From Hydrogenimonas sp. (GTDB lineage Bacteria; Campylobacterota; Campylobacteria; Campylobacterales; Hydrogenimonadaceae): a stretch of DNA of 35,549 nucleotides. Each line of letters begins with the position of its first letter. The first letter of the stretch is position 1. Positions 16,262 to 25,174 of this stretch are shown here, in pieces. The DNA is taken from NCBI GenBank assembly GCA_015490295.1, contig WFYC01000043.1, positions 1 to 35,549 of the forward strand, given 5' to 3'. The notes beneath the pieces are model-generated. The model worked only from the letters and a program-made list of their open reading frames with translations. It had not been told where the DNA came from and did not search any database. Position numbers and translations under genes: made by a program.

Positions 16262-17820
16262 TTTGTCTCCTTTTTTGGTCCGAATCTTACAAAAAGCAGC
16301 ACTACGAACAGAGACCCCAAAACTCCCCAGTAGCCTGCATGTACAAAGGTATTGTAAAAGCCGTAGTTGTAGCTCATAAATGTTTCATAATCTGCGAATA
16401 TCACTTTTGCCCTATCAATGGAGATCGATAATGTAGAAGCTGTTTCGTTCAAAAACCTCTCTATATAATTACGGTTTTGAAGCTCCTCCATGCGCAGAAA
16501 ATGCATGTTTTTGAAATATTCCATATTGTTTGTAGCCAGAGCCGTACCGAAACTTCCGCCGACAAAACGAAAATAGTCCATCAGAACGATCGCAAGCTCA
16601 CCCTTGTGTTGAGGCGCATTTTGCAAAACCATGACCGTAACAGGGGCGAAAAAGAGCCCCATGCCGATCCCGAAAGGTATCGTCAGCAGCATTGCCCGGT
16701 TTAGAGGGGTATAGTAGTTGAGTGTCGGCAGAAACACCAAAGATGTGGCGACATAGAAGAAAGAAGCGATCAATACAGTCTTTTTGGCCCCAATTTTATC
16801 GGACAGGATGCCGGCAAGCGGGGAGAATATACCTATGAAAACGGCAAAAGCGAAAACGGCAATTCCGGCATCCAGAGTCGGGAGCATTTTGATATGCTCA
16901 TAATATATAGGAAGAAGATAGAAGTACTGGTACATGGAAAAACCGAGAATGAAAAAGTAGATCATCATTCCGTTGGCAAATGCAGGGTTTTTAAAGAGTG
17001 AAAAATCTATAAGAGGGTGCTTTGACCAGATTTCGCTGAGTGCATAGAGTAGAAAACCTATTATTGAACAGAGCAGCAGCAGGCCTATTAAGGAGTCGTT
17101 CAGCCATCCAAGCTGCTGCCCCTTGCTCAGCATAATTAGAAGTGAAACCGTGGCGAATGATATAAGTACGAAACTGACGAAATTGAACCTGAGCTTTTGG
17201 AACATGCGCTCTTTGGGGAGAAACACAAAACCGGAGACGATTAGAAGTAGGCCGACAGGTACATTTATCAAAAAGACCATTCTCCAGCTGTAATACTCCG
17301 TAAGATATCCTCCGATTGTGGGACCGAGCGCCGGTGCGAAACTTACACCTAGTCCAAACAGTCCCATTGCCAAACCCTGTTTGTTTGGAGGAAAATAGCT
17401 GAAGATCATAATATGGCTCGTTACCATTATAAGTGCTTCTCCGACACCCTGTACGACCCTGAAAATTATCATATGCTCCAGAGTGTCGGCCATTCCGCAA
17501 AAGAGAGATGCGGCCGTAAAGAGAAGAACGCCGAATATGAAGATAGATTTCGCGCCGAAACGCTTTATAAGATACTCCGTGATCAATAGGGCGATGGCCG
17601 CCGCCACCATATAGCTCGTTATGATCCACTGCACCCCGTACATATCGCTTGCCAGCGGGCCTGTCAGCTTGGGCACTATCACATCGACCACGGTTGTATC
17701 CAGAATGGCCATAAAGGCTCCTGTCATGACGATGATACTGAAAATCGCGCGCTCTTTGGGGGTTATATCCCACGGCTTTTTTGCGTTTTCACTCTCTACG
17801 TCTTCTGCAGGAAGTGCCAA
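16258..17820 (-). CDS. emrB: DHA2-family MFS drug transporter (EmrB/QacA type)
   Basis: A 520-residue inner-membrane proton-driven antiporter with about 14 hydrophobic segments. Family features include AILDTTVVDVIVPKL in TM1, the motif A-like ITEYLIKRFGAKS and the antiporter motif C (GLGVSFAPALGPTIGGYLTE) in TM5, followed by WRMVFLINVPVG. The start lies 1 bp after the stop of the adaptor gene, and the end overlaps the TolC gene by 4 bp. Together they would form a tripartite EmrAB-TolC pump that expels hydrophobic toxicants across both membranes. The true substrate is unknown. Confidence 0.93.
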   Translation of the reverse strand: MALPAEDVESENAKKPWDITPKERAIFSIIVMTGAFMAILDTTVVDVIVPKLTGPLASDMYGVQWIITSYMVAAAIALLITEYLIKRFGAKSIFIFGVLLFTAASLFCGMADTLEHMIIFRVVQGVGEALIMVTSHIMIFSYFPPNKQGLAMGLFGLGVSFAPALGPTIGGYLTEYYSWRMVFLINVPVGLLLIVSGFVFLPKERMFQKLRFNFVSFVLISFATVSLLIMLSKGQQLGWLNDSLIGLLLLCSIIGFLLYALSEIWSKHPLIDFSLFKNPAFANGMMIYFFILGFSMYQYFYLLPIYYEHIKMLPTLDAGIAVFAFAVFIGIFSPLAGILSDKIGAKKTVLIASFFYVATSLVFLPTLNYYTPLNRAMLLTIPFGIGMGLFFAPVTVMVLQNAPQHKGELAIVLMDYFRFVGGSFGTALATNNMEYFKNMHFLRMEELQNRNYIERFLNETASTLSISIDRAKVIFADYETFMSYNYGFYNTFVHAGYWGVLGSLFVVLLFVRFGPKKETK

Positions 17821-17821
17821 C

Positions 17822-18937
17822 CTATCTCCTTTCGATAGCCACAGATGCGCTCATGCCCGCTCGAAGCTCTTTTATATCGTCAAGCGATATCCGAATCTTA
17901 AAGCGCTGATCGAGCTTTGTAAACTCTCCGCTCGCTATGTCTCTGGGTACAAGAGAAAAGGTGGAAGCGGAAGTGGGAGCAATAGACTCGACCTTGCCCT
18001 CGATTTTCCTGCCTCCTGCGGCATCAACGGTGACAGTTGCCGAATTGCCCGGTTCTACCCCTTTCATCTTCTTCTCGGAAAGAAGCACTTCACAATAGAG
18101 TGCGGATGTATCTACAAGTGCATAAACCGGTGAACCTCTCTTTACGACATGCGGTGCTTCTATGAACTTTTTGGCGATCACTCCATCGAAGGGGGCATAA
18201 AGGTACGTATATCCGATTTTTTTATCTATCTCCAGCAGCGCCTGTCTCTTTGACTTTAACGCCTGGGTTTTAGCCTCTATTCCTTTTTGAAGTTCGGCAA
18301 TCAGACGCTGTTCGACCTTCGTGAGTCTGAATGCATCAAGAGAGCCTTTTTGGGCCGCCTGCAGGGAGCGATACTCTCTTTTCATCCCCTCTATCTCATC
18401 TGAAAGAGCGTCTCTTTGGGTACGGATCGTTTCAAAATCGGATGAGGCGATAAGTCTCTTTTCCATCATCTTTTTATAACGGAGTGTATCTTTATTGAGT
18501 TTTTCCAGTTTGGTTTGCGCCGCTTTTATCCTGTATTCAAGAGACTGCAGCTTCATGGCTACAGATTCCATATCGCTGCCGGCTATCGAAGTTTTCAGAG
18601 ATAGCGACTCTTTCAGGCGTATCTTTTTCAGCTTCATAGCATCCAGTGACTTTTCAAGGCTCTCAATCGTGTGAAGCAGCTCTTTTTTGGCGATTTCGAG
18701 GTCTGTCGGGTCGATTACCGCAAGAAGTTCACCTTTTTTGACCGGTTCATTTTCTCTCTTCACCATTTTTGTAACTTTGCCACCGACTTTAAATGCAAGG
18801 TTTGCCAGTCTGTCGCTTTTGATGAAGGCAGCTTCGCTTACCGCATTGGCGGAACGAAATCCGAAATATCTGTAACCGATGTATGCAAATACCACTACCA
18901 GGATAAGAATAACCAACGTTCCCAATTTCCTGCCCAT
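17822..18937 (-). CDS. emrA: HlyD-family periplasmic adaptor (EmrA-like)
   Basis: A 371-residue membrane-fusion protein. One N-terminal membrane anchor (LGTLVILILVVVFAYIGYRYF) is followed by a lipoyl half-motif (KVGGKVTKMVKRENEPVKKGE), a long alpha-helical hairpin to about residue 225, the second lipoyl half (LYAPFDGVIAKKFIEAPHVV) and a beta-barrel domain. It would link the EmrB carrier to TolC in the periplasm. The frame is open to 18961, but the ATG at 18937 has a strong AAGGAG ribosome site and is preferred. As first gene of its operon it is divergent from tetR, and the dyad sites at 18980-19008 lie in its promoter region. Confidence 0.9.
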   Translation of the reverse strand: MGRKLGTLVILILVVVFAYIGYRYFGFRSANAVSEAAFIKSDRLANLAFKVGGKVTKMVKRENEPVKKGELLAVIDPTDLEIAKKELLHTIESLEKSLDAMKLKKIRLKESLSLKTSIAGSDMESVAMKLQSLEYRIKAAQTKLEKLNKDTLRYKKMMEKRLIASSDFETIRTQRDALSDEIEGMKREYRSLQAAQKGSLDAFRLTKVEQRLIAELQKGIEAKTQALKSKRQALLEIDKKIGYTYLYAPFDGVIAKKFIEAPHVVKRGSPVYALVDTSALYCEVLLSEKKMKGVEPGNSATVTVDAAGGRKIEGKVESIAPTSASTFSLVPRDIASGEFTKLDQRFKIRISLDDIKELRAGMSASVAIERR

Positions 18938-18979
18938 ACCGCTCCTTTTTATGCACCGCAAAAACGAAATGAGTTATTG

Positions 18980-19008
18980 GTGAATTATATTCACAAAATT
19001 ATTAATTT
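18980..19008. promoter_or_regulatory. Candidate TetR operator: two adjacent dyads
   Basis: The 131-bp gap between emrA and tetR contains GTGAAT-TAT-ATTCAC (18980-18994), a perfect 6-bp dyad, followed at once by AAATTA-T-TAATTT (18996-19008). Size and location suit binding of a TetR dimer controlling both divergent operons. This is inferred from symmetry and position only. Confidence 0.5.
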
Positions 19009-19068
19009 ATTCTGATTTAAGAAGATCATTTATAAAATAGATTTAACATTTTTTGTTGAAGGTTTGAC

Positions 19069-19668
19069 GTGAAAGAGTTGATCAAAGAGAAGGTCTTGGA
19101 GACCAAAAAAAACCTTGTATTGGAAAAAGTGTCGGAATATTTCGAAAAAGTGGGTTTCGAGAGTATCAAGATGCAAGAGATTGCAGCCCATACCGGCCTC
19201 TCGGTGGGTGCACTCTACAAACTGTTTCCCTCAAAAGAGCGGCTCTTTTTCGAATATATAGAGTATCAGATCAAAAAGTTTCACGAAGAGCTGATTGCTG
19301 CATCCGTCGGAATAACCGATCCGAGAGATCTTCTTAAAAAGTTTGTAGAGTTGAAATTCAGCGCTTTCATTTCGAAAAAAGAGGCGATGCAGCATCCGGT
19401 AATCGGCGATCCACTCTTCTTCGTAAAGATGAATACCCGAAAAAGTGAACCGGCAGGTCCTATTTACGACTTCCTGGCCGCTGTTTTCGAAATGCTCAGT
19501 GAAACGGAACCAATGAGAGAGGAGAGTCATAGAAAAACTGCCTACATTTTTAACGCATATACGACCGGATTTGTCGAATACTGGCTCAATCAGGGCGGAG
19601 AGTTGGATGATGACGTCTCGGAAGTTGTAGATATGTTCATATCCGGAATGAGAAGAGCAGATGGCTAA
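19069..19668 (+). CDS. TetR/AcrR-family transcriptional regulator
   Basis: 199 residues with an N-terminal TetR helix-turn-helix (about 15-60): FEKVGFESIKMQEIAAHTGL followed by SVGALYKLFPSKERLF. The C-terminal ligand and dimer domain is divergent, as is normal in the family. The start is GTG with a GAAGG ribosome site. It is the first gene of the plus-strand operon and overlaps the patatin gene by 8 bp. The position resembles E. coli cecR, which precedes ybhGFSR. It probably represses both this operon and the divergent emrAB-tolC operon, with a transported or hydrolysed compound as inducer; the ligand is unknown. Confidence 0.9.
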   Translation: MKELIKEKVLETKKNLVLEKVSEYFEKVGFESIKMQEIAAHTGLSVGALYKLFPSKERLFFEYIEYQIKKFHEELIAASVGITDPRDLLKKFVELKFSAFISKKEAMQHPVIGDPLFFVKMNTRKSEPAGPIYDFLAAVFEMLSETEPMREESHRKTAYIFNAYTTGFVEYWLNQGGELDDDVSEVVDMFISGMRRADG

Positions 19669-20527
19669 AAAAAGAGTATCCTTGGTGCTTGGAAGCGGCG
19701 GTGCGAGAGGGTATGCCCATATAGGGGTGATCGATATTTTGCAGAAGAGGGGATATGAGATCGCTTCCATAAGCGGTGCCTCGATGGGAGCATTGATCGG
19801 CGGACTTTATGCCTGCGGGAAACTCGACGAATATAGAGATTGGGTGCTTGGGCTGGATACTTTGGATGTGGCATATCTGCTCGACATCTCCTTCTCCCGC
19901 GGCGGCATAATTGAAGGTGAGAAGGTCTTTGATAAGCTCTCTACCATGATCGGCGATGCGAATATCGAAGATCTGCCTATAAAATATACCGCTGTATCTA
20001 CGGATATAGTGCGGAAAAAAGAGGTCTGGTTCCAGCAGGGCAACCTGCTCGAAGCGATACGTGCTTCAATAGCCATTCCCTCGGTATTTACGCCGGTAAC
20101 CAGAGAGAATATGGTACTTGTAGACGGAGGAGCGCTCAACCCGCTTCCGGTCGCACCGACCCAGTCCGATCTTACCGACATGATCATTGGAGTCAACCTC
20201 TATGCCGAAACTCCGAAGCCGAATCTCAAAACAGAAAAGAGTGAGGATGAGAGAAAACGGAAGATAGAAACGGCTGTAAAAGATCTTTTCCTGAGGGCCA
20301 AGGAGGAGAGAAAATTCACGATGTTCGATATACTCGACAAAACATTCGATACAATGCAGGATGCACTGACAAGGTACAGGATAGCCGGCTACCCTCCGGA
20401 TATCATGGTCAATATCTCCATGCATGTATGCAGCACTTTCGATTTCCACAAAGCGGCCGAAGTTATCGAAGCGGGCAGGCTGGCGGCGGCCGACGTCATT
20501 GAAGATCTGAATTCCACACCCTCGTAA
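19661..20527 (+). CDS. Patatin-like phospholipase (RssA type)
   Basis: A 288-residue bacterial patatin, a serine lipid acyl hydrolase with a Ser-Asp dyad. The oxyanion loop is GSGGARG (11-17), the nucleophile elbow GASMG (Ser41) and the catalytic aspartate is in VDGGALNP (Asp155). All key residues are intact. No signal peptide is seen, so it should act in the cytosol or on the inner face of the membrane. The ATG overlaps the end of tetR by 8 bp, so it is translated with the regulator. A patatin between a TetR regulator and an export system suggests processing of an acyl lipid or fatty-acid-like inducer; this is inference. Confidence 0.9.
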   Translation: MAKKRVSLVLGSGGARGYAHIGVIDILQKRGYEIASISGASMGALIGGLYACGKLDEYRDWVLGLDTLDVAYLLDISFSRGGIIEGEKVFDKLSTMIGDANIEDLPIKYTAVSTDIVRKKEVWFQQGNLLEAIRASIAIPSVFTPVTRENMVLVDGGALNPLPVAPTQSDLTDMIIGVNLYAETPKPNLKTEKSEDERKRKIETAVKDLFLRAKEERKFTMFDILDKTFDTMQDALTRYRIAGYPPDIMVNISMHVCSTFDFHKAAEVIEAGRLAAADVIEDLNSTPS

Positions 20528-20537
20528 AGGAGATATC

Positions 20538-21197
20538 ATGAGACTCGAGGAGTTCCGTTCACTTCAGCATGAGGTGAGAATGGAGTGCGGCAATGTCAGC
20601 GTAGGCGGTTTCCTGGCTATTCCCGAAGGTGCATCGTCCATCGTCCTGTTTGCACATGGAAGCGGCAGCAGCCGCTTCAGTTCCAGAAACAACTATGTAG
20701 CGTCCGTACTTCATGAAGCCGGAATGGCCACTCTTCTTTTCGATCTTCTGATGGAGGATAAGGAGGCAGACAGAAGAAACGTTTTCGATATAGACCTTCT
20801 TGCGTCCCGCCTTGTACTCGCTACCGAATGGATCAAATCGAGAGAGGATACCTCTGATCTGCATCTGGGATATTTCGGAGCGAGCACCGGATCCGCCGCC
20901 GCACTGAAAGCTTCGGTCATTACGGAGCACAGAGTCTGTGCAATAGTTTCAAGGGGAGGGCGGCCCGATATGGCGCTCGATGTCATAGAGCGAGTAAAGG
21001 CGCCGACGCTACTGATAGTCGGTGGAGACGATTTCGGTGTCATCGATCTGAACGAAGCGGCCTATGAGCGTCTGAGGTGTGAAAAACGGCTCGTTCTCAT
21101 ACCTGGCGCCACACACCTTTTCGATGAGCCGGGTGCACTCGAAAAGGTCTCACTTATCGCAAAAGAGTGGTTTTTGCAACACTTTGAAAGAGGATAG
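20538..21197 (+). CDS. Dienelactone-hydrolase-like alpha/beta hydrolase
   Basis: 219 residues with the alpha/beta-hydrolase fold. The oxyanion segment is LFAHGSGSSRFSS (38-49), the nucleophile elbow GASTG (Ser116), the acid is in VGGDD (about Asp164/165) and the catalytic histidine in PGATHLFDE (His193). It resembles the DLH-type hydrolases seen beside phosphoribosyltransferases in other bacteria. There is no signal peptide, so it is probably cytosolic. A strong AAGGAG ribosome site precedes the ATG. It lies 10 bp after the patatin and 1 bp before the HlyD adaptor gene. Two hydrolases in a row before an exporter suggest stepwise ester processing. Confidence 0.88.
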   Translation: MRLEEFRSLQHEVRMECGNVSVGGFLAIPEGASSIVLFAHGSGSSRFSSRNNYVASVLHEAGMATLLFDLLMEDKEADRRNVFDIDLLASRLVLATEWIKSREDTSDLHLGYFGASTGSAAALKASVITEHRVCAIVSRGGRPDMALDVIERVKAPTLLIVGGDDFGVIDLNEAAYERLRCEKRLVLIPGATHLFDEPGALEKVSLIAKEWFLQHFERG

Positions 21198-21198
21198 C

Positions 21199-22356
21199 AT
21201 GCAGCTGTTGAAAAAATATTGGCTCGGCATCTTTGCCGTAGCGCTGCTCTCTCTTGCCGCCGTCATGATTTACGAGAAGCTCAACCCGAAAGAGCTGCCG
21301 CCCGGTCTCATTCAGGGAGTAGGGCATATTGACGGTGATCTGACGACACTAAACGTCAAGTATCCGGGAAGATTGTCGAAGATTCTTGTGCAGGAGGGCG
21401 ATGCGATAAAAAGGGGCCAGGTTATAGCGGTGCTGAAAAGTGACGAACTAAAAGCCAGACTCTCCCGTATGAGTGCCGAGGAGTCCGCAAAAAAAGATGA
21501 ACTCTCCGCAAAAAGAACCGAGCTCAAGATATCGAAAAAGAGCACTCCTCTTCTGCTTGAAAAGGCGAATGCGGCTCTGCGCAGCGCAAAGTCGAAAAAG
21601 GAACAGCTGAAAGCTGAGATTTCGGCTGCTAAAGAGGTTGTGGAACAGGACAGACGCGACTATGGCCGGACCAAGGATCTTTATGAAAAGAGCTTAATTC
21701 AAAAAGAGATGCTTGAAAAAGCCGAATTGAAGCTGAATACAGATGAACAGAAACTCAAAGCGCTTATGCACAAAAAAGAGGAGGTCGCCGCGGTGATAAA
21801 TCTATCGAAAGCGGACCTGAAGCAGGCTCGGGCCATGCAGAAAAAGATCGAAGCTCTCGAACAGGTCATAAGTGCACTTAAAGAGGGCATCAAAGCGGTT
21901 GCAGCGGCGAAATTGGAAGTCGAGTCCATGATAGAAGAGATGACCCTGCGCTCTCCGATAGACGGCTTTGTGGTGGAGAAGATCGCAAACCCGGGAGAGG
22001 TTCTCGGGAGTGGAATGGCCGTTGCCACACTGATTGACCCGAATTCGCTCTATCTTAAAATATTTGTGGACACGATAGAAAACGGAAAGATTAAAATAGG
22101 GGATAGGGCGGTCATTTTTCTCGACTCGTATCCGAACCGTCCTATTGAAGCCAAAGTTGTCCGAATAGCACAGCGGGCCGAATTTACGCCGAAAGAGGTG
22201 AATGTAAGAAGCGACCGGATACAGCGTGTTTTCGCGGTACATATAAAACCTCTTAAAGTCGATCCGCTTTTGAAACTCGGAATTCCGGCAACAGGCGTGA
22301 TAGCACTGAAAAAGAGCCCTTTGCCGAAATCTCTCGACGATCTGCCCAAACTATGA
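21199..22356 (+). CDS. HlyD-family adaptor (YbhG-like)
   Basis: A 385-residue periplasmic membrane-fusion protein. One N-terminal anchor (WLGIFAVALLSLAAVMIYE) is followed by a lipoyl half (LSKILVQEGDAIKRGQVIAV), a very long Lys/Glu/Ala-rich coiled-coil hairpin (about 85-245), the second lipoyl half (LRSPIDGFVVEKIANPGEVL) and a barrel domain. The ATG at 21199 has an AGAGGA ribosome site; the frame is open 40 codons upstream inside the hydrolase gene and that extension is rejected. Its stop overlaps the MFS gene start (ATGA). By analogy with ybhG it would couple the downstream ABC transporter, or the MFS protein, to an outer-membrane channel. Confidence 0.9.
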   Translation: MQLLKKYWLGIFAVALLSLAAVMIYEKLNPKELPPGLIQGVGHIDGDLTTLNVKYPGRLSKILVQEGDAIKRGQVIAVLKSDELKARLSRMSAEESAKKDELSAKRTELKISKKSTPLLLEKANAALRSAKSKKEQLKAEISAAKEVVEQDRRDYGRTKDLYEKSLIQKEMLEKAELKLNTDEQKLKALMHKKEEVAAVINLSKADLKQARAMQKKIEALEQVISALKEGIKAVAAAKLEVESMIEEMTLRSPIDGFVVEKIANPGEVLGSGMAVATLIDPNSLYLKIFVDTIENGKIKIGDRAVIFLDSYPNRPIEAKVVRIAQRAEFTPKEVNVRSDRIQRVFAVHIKPLKVDPLLKLGIPATGVIALKKSPLPKSLDDLPKL

Positions 22357-23510
22357 AAACGATAGACAAAAATGTTGTGATGCTCGGATGGGTAAGTTTT
22401 TTTACCGACATGGCAACGGCCATGATAAATCCTATTCTTCCCATTTTTGTCGTAACGGTACTCCATGAAGGTATGGACAAGCTTGGTATCATAGTGGCGA
22501 TCGCTACGTTCGTATCGTACGTATTGCGTCTCCTTTCAGGCTACATAAGCGACCGATACGGCATAGTGAAACCGCTTGTAGTCGGAGGGTACGCACTCTC
22601 TGCCATAAGCAAACCTCTAATCGGTTTTACCCACGGTTACAAGAGTATCGCGGGGCTTAAAGCTCTTGAGCGGCTCGGAAAAGGGCTTCGCTCGGCACCG
22701 AAGGATCTTATGATAGCCCACTACAGCAAAGAGCGAAGCTCCGGCAGAACCTTTGGCTTTCACAAAACATTGGATATAGGCGGCGAGTTGAGCGGCACTC
22801 TTCTTCTGCTTGGGCTGCTCTATTTTCTGGGTGAGAGCGAAAATATGATACGCAATATCTTTTTTGCGACTCTCATCCCCGGGCTCATAGGACTTTTCAT
22901 AATAGTATTCTTTGTAAAAGATGTTCCCCGAAAAAAGGTTCAAAAGAGCAAACGTTTTATGCTGACAAAGAGGGACAGATCGACGATCCGGTCGCTCTTT
23001 TTCTACTTCTTTTTCCTTCTCTTCATCTTCAGTGACGCATTTTTCACAATGCAGGCGAAAGATGTAGGAATCGCAACCGTTGCTGTTCCCCTTCTTTTTG
23101 TAGTTTCGACCGGGGTACAGACCCTGACGAGCTATCTATTCGGAGTCTGGATAGACAGAGTAGGGGCCGAAAAGATACTCGCTTTCGCCTATCTCTGCGG
23201 CGCGGCGGCACAGGTGCTTCTTTATCTTCAAAAGCCGCTATTTACATGGTTCTCTTACGCATTTTTGGGTCTATTTACCGTAGCCTCACTAAATGCCAAC
23301 CGCTCCCTCATTGCCCAAAGAGCCGACAACCGAGGCTCCGTTTATGGGGTGTTCTACGCTTCAATCGCATTCTTCGGGGCGGCAGGAGCCTATATATCGG
23401 GTATGATCTGGGAGCATTTAGGTATCCATTCGGCTCTTCTTTTCGGACTTGCGGGTACCTCTTTAATGGCGCTTCTCTATCTCGTTTCGGGAAGCCATCG
23501 AAATGAGTAG
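22353..23510 (+). CDS. MFS transporter inserted in the ABC-exporter operon
   Basis: A 385-residue carrier with about 12 hydrophobic segments. Recognisable parts are VSFFTDMATAMINPILPIF in TM1, the motif A region LLSGYISDRYG and the subfamily motif ERLGKGLRSAPKDLMIA after TM4. This MFS_1 group has no firmly assigned substrate. It starts in an ATGA overlap with the HlyD adaptor gene and ends 38 bp before the ABC ATPase start. No MFS gene occurs in the E. coli ybhGFSR model, so this operon may run two energy sources (proton gradient and ATP) for related cargo. That idea is inference. Confidence 0.88.
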   Translation: MKTIDKNVVMLGWVSFFTDMATAMINPILPIFVVTVLHEGMDKLGIIVAIATFVSYVLRLLSGYISDRYGIVKPLVVGGYALSAISKPLIGFTHGYKSIAGLKALERLGKGLRSAPKDLMIAHYSKERSSGRTFGFHKTLDIGGELSGTLLLLGLLYFLGESENMIRNIFFATLIPGLIGLFIIVFFVKDVPRKKVQKSKRFMLTKRDRSTIRSLFFYFFFLLFIFSDAFFTMQAKDVGIATVAVPLLFVVSTGVQTLTSYLFGVWIDRVGAEKILAFAYLCGAAAQVLLYLQKPLFTWFSYAFLGLFTVASLNANRSLIAQRADNRGSVYGVFYASIAFFGAAGAYISGMIWEHLGIHSALLFGLAGTSLMALLYLVSGSHRNE

Positions 23511-23548
23511 TGCACTACTCGGCCATACAAAAAGTATCAGGGTTTGCA

Positions 23549-25174
23549 ATGGCTAAACTCGAGATAAGAGATGTAACTGTAAAACACCGTAACGTAACGG
23601 TGATAAAAGATGCCCGCCTTTATGCCGAAAAAGGTGAGATCATCGGTCTCATAGGTGCGGACGGCGCCGGAAAAAGCTCTTTGATGCACGCGGTAGCCGG
23701 AGTGATTCGTTTTGAAGGCGAAATCGCGTTTGGAGGCAGAAGGTTCGGTTCGCCCCGGGAGGCGGAAAAGCTGAAACCGATGATTGGCCTGATGCCGCAG
23801 GGAATCGGGCTGGTACTCTACAAAAACCTTACGGTATCGGAACATCTGTCATTCTTCTCCAAAATAAGAAATCTGAAAGAGGATGCGTCTCTCGATAGAT
23901 ATAGAAAAAGGCTTTTGAAAATGGCCGGGCTCGAGCGTTTCACAGATCGCCCCGCAGGCAAGCTGAGCGGCGGAATGATGCAGAAACTCTCACTCATATG
24001 CACCCTGATCCACCGCCCAAGCCTTCTTGTACTTGACGAACCTACCACAGGTGTAGACCCGCTGAGCAGGCGCGAACTATGGAAGATACTGGAAGAGATA
24101 AGAGAGAGCGAGGGGACAATTACACTGATGAGCACCGCATACATGCAGGAGGCTGCAAAAATGGACAGAGTCTATCTTTTCGACTCTGGCACTATAATTG
24201 CATCCGGGACGGCCGAAGAGCTGACCGAAACTGTAAAAGAGTATGTATACGATCCGGTTCCGTGCAAAAGCGAACGGTGTCTATCCACTAGCCACTATAC
24301 ATATTCACTCGATCCGCTGGAGGCTTTGCACAAAAAACCAACTCTGGAGGCCCTCTTTTTTATAAATGCTCTGAAACGCGGAGTCGAAATACCTCAAATA
24401 GAGGTCAGCGAACGGGAGAGCGAAGAGCCGATTGCGCAGGTTGTAATGGAGGCGAAAGGGCTTACGAAAAGATTTGGAGACTTTGTTGCCGACGACCATA
24501 TAGATATGGAACTCAAAAGCGGCGAGATTCTCGGTCTTCTTGGGGCGAACGGCGCCGGAAAAACGACATTTATAAAGATGCTTCTCGGGCTCTATCCGAT
24601 AGACGAGGGCGAGCTTACATTGCTGGGCAAGCCGATAAGGAGCGCAAAAGACAGGCAGGGTCTCAAGGCTAGAATAGGTTATGTGAGTCAGCACTTCTCT
24701 CTCTACAAAGATATGACAGTCAGAGAGAATCTTCTCTACTTCGCCAGTATGCACCGGATAGATGCGGCAAAGGCCTCCTCACGCATTGAGAGATATGCAA
24801 AAGAGCTCGGCTTCGAGTCCTATATGGACTCTCTTCCGACCGAGCTGCCACTGGGCATAAACCAGCGTTTTTCGGTTGCCGCGGCTCTGCTGCATGAGCC
24901 TGTGGTTCTCTTTTTGGATGAGCCTACATCGGGAGTGGATGCGATCGCAAGGAGTCAGTTTTGGCAGATGCTTAAACTTTTGAAGCAGAAGTGGGGTATA
25001 GCCATACTGATTACTACACACTATATGAGCGAGGCGGAGTACTGCGACAGGGTGGTGCTTCTCAAAGAGGGCAAAAAGGTCGCGGACGACAGTGTGGAGA
25101 ACCTCTACAGAAAACATCCAGGTGCCAGGAGTTTTGAAGAGATATTTTTGCACTATTATGAGGATGGAAGATGA
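23549..25174 (+). CDS. ybhF: Tandem-domain ABC exporter ATPase (YbhF-like)
   Basis: A 541-residue protein with two ABC ATPase domains and no membrane domain, like E. coli YbhF. NBD1 has Walker A GADGAGKSS (36-44), signature KLSGGMMQK (138-146) and Walker B VLDEPTTGVD. NBD2 has GANGAGKTT (about 332-340), a variant signature LPLGINQR (about 433-440) and Walker B FLDEPTSGVD. The LPLG form is usual in the second NBD of this family. The first ATG with good family fit is 23549; a GTG at 23510 would add 13 residues. Its stop overlaps the first permease gene (ATGA). It would power the two ABC-2 permeases that follow. Confidence 0.92.
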   Translation: MAKLEIRDVTVKHRNVTVIKDARLYAEKGEIIGLIGADGAGKSSLMHAVAGVIRFEGEIAFGGRRFGSPREAEKLKPMIGLMPQGIGLVLYKNLTVSEHLSFFSKIRNLKEDASLDRYRKRLLKMAGLERFTDRPAGKLSGGMMQKLSLICTLIHRPSLLVLDEPTTGVDPLSRRELWKILEEIRESEGTITLMSTAYMQEAAKMDRVYLFDSGTIIASGTAEELTETVKEYVYDPVPCKSERCLSTSHYTYSLDPLEALHKKPTLEALFFINALKRGVEIPQIEVSERESEEPIAQVVMEAKGLTKRFGDFVADDHIDMELKSGEILGLLGANGAGKTTFIKMLLGLYPIDEGELTLLGKPIRSAKDRQGLKARIGYVSQHFSLYKDMTVRENLLYFASMHRIDAAKASSRIERYAKELGFESYMDSLPTELPLGINQRFSVAAALLHEPVVLFLDEPTSGVDAIARSQFWQMLKLLKQKWGIAILITTHYMSEAEYCDRVVLLKEGKKVADDSVENLYRKHPGARSFEEIFLHYYEDGR

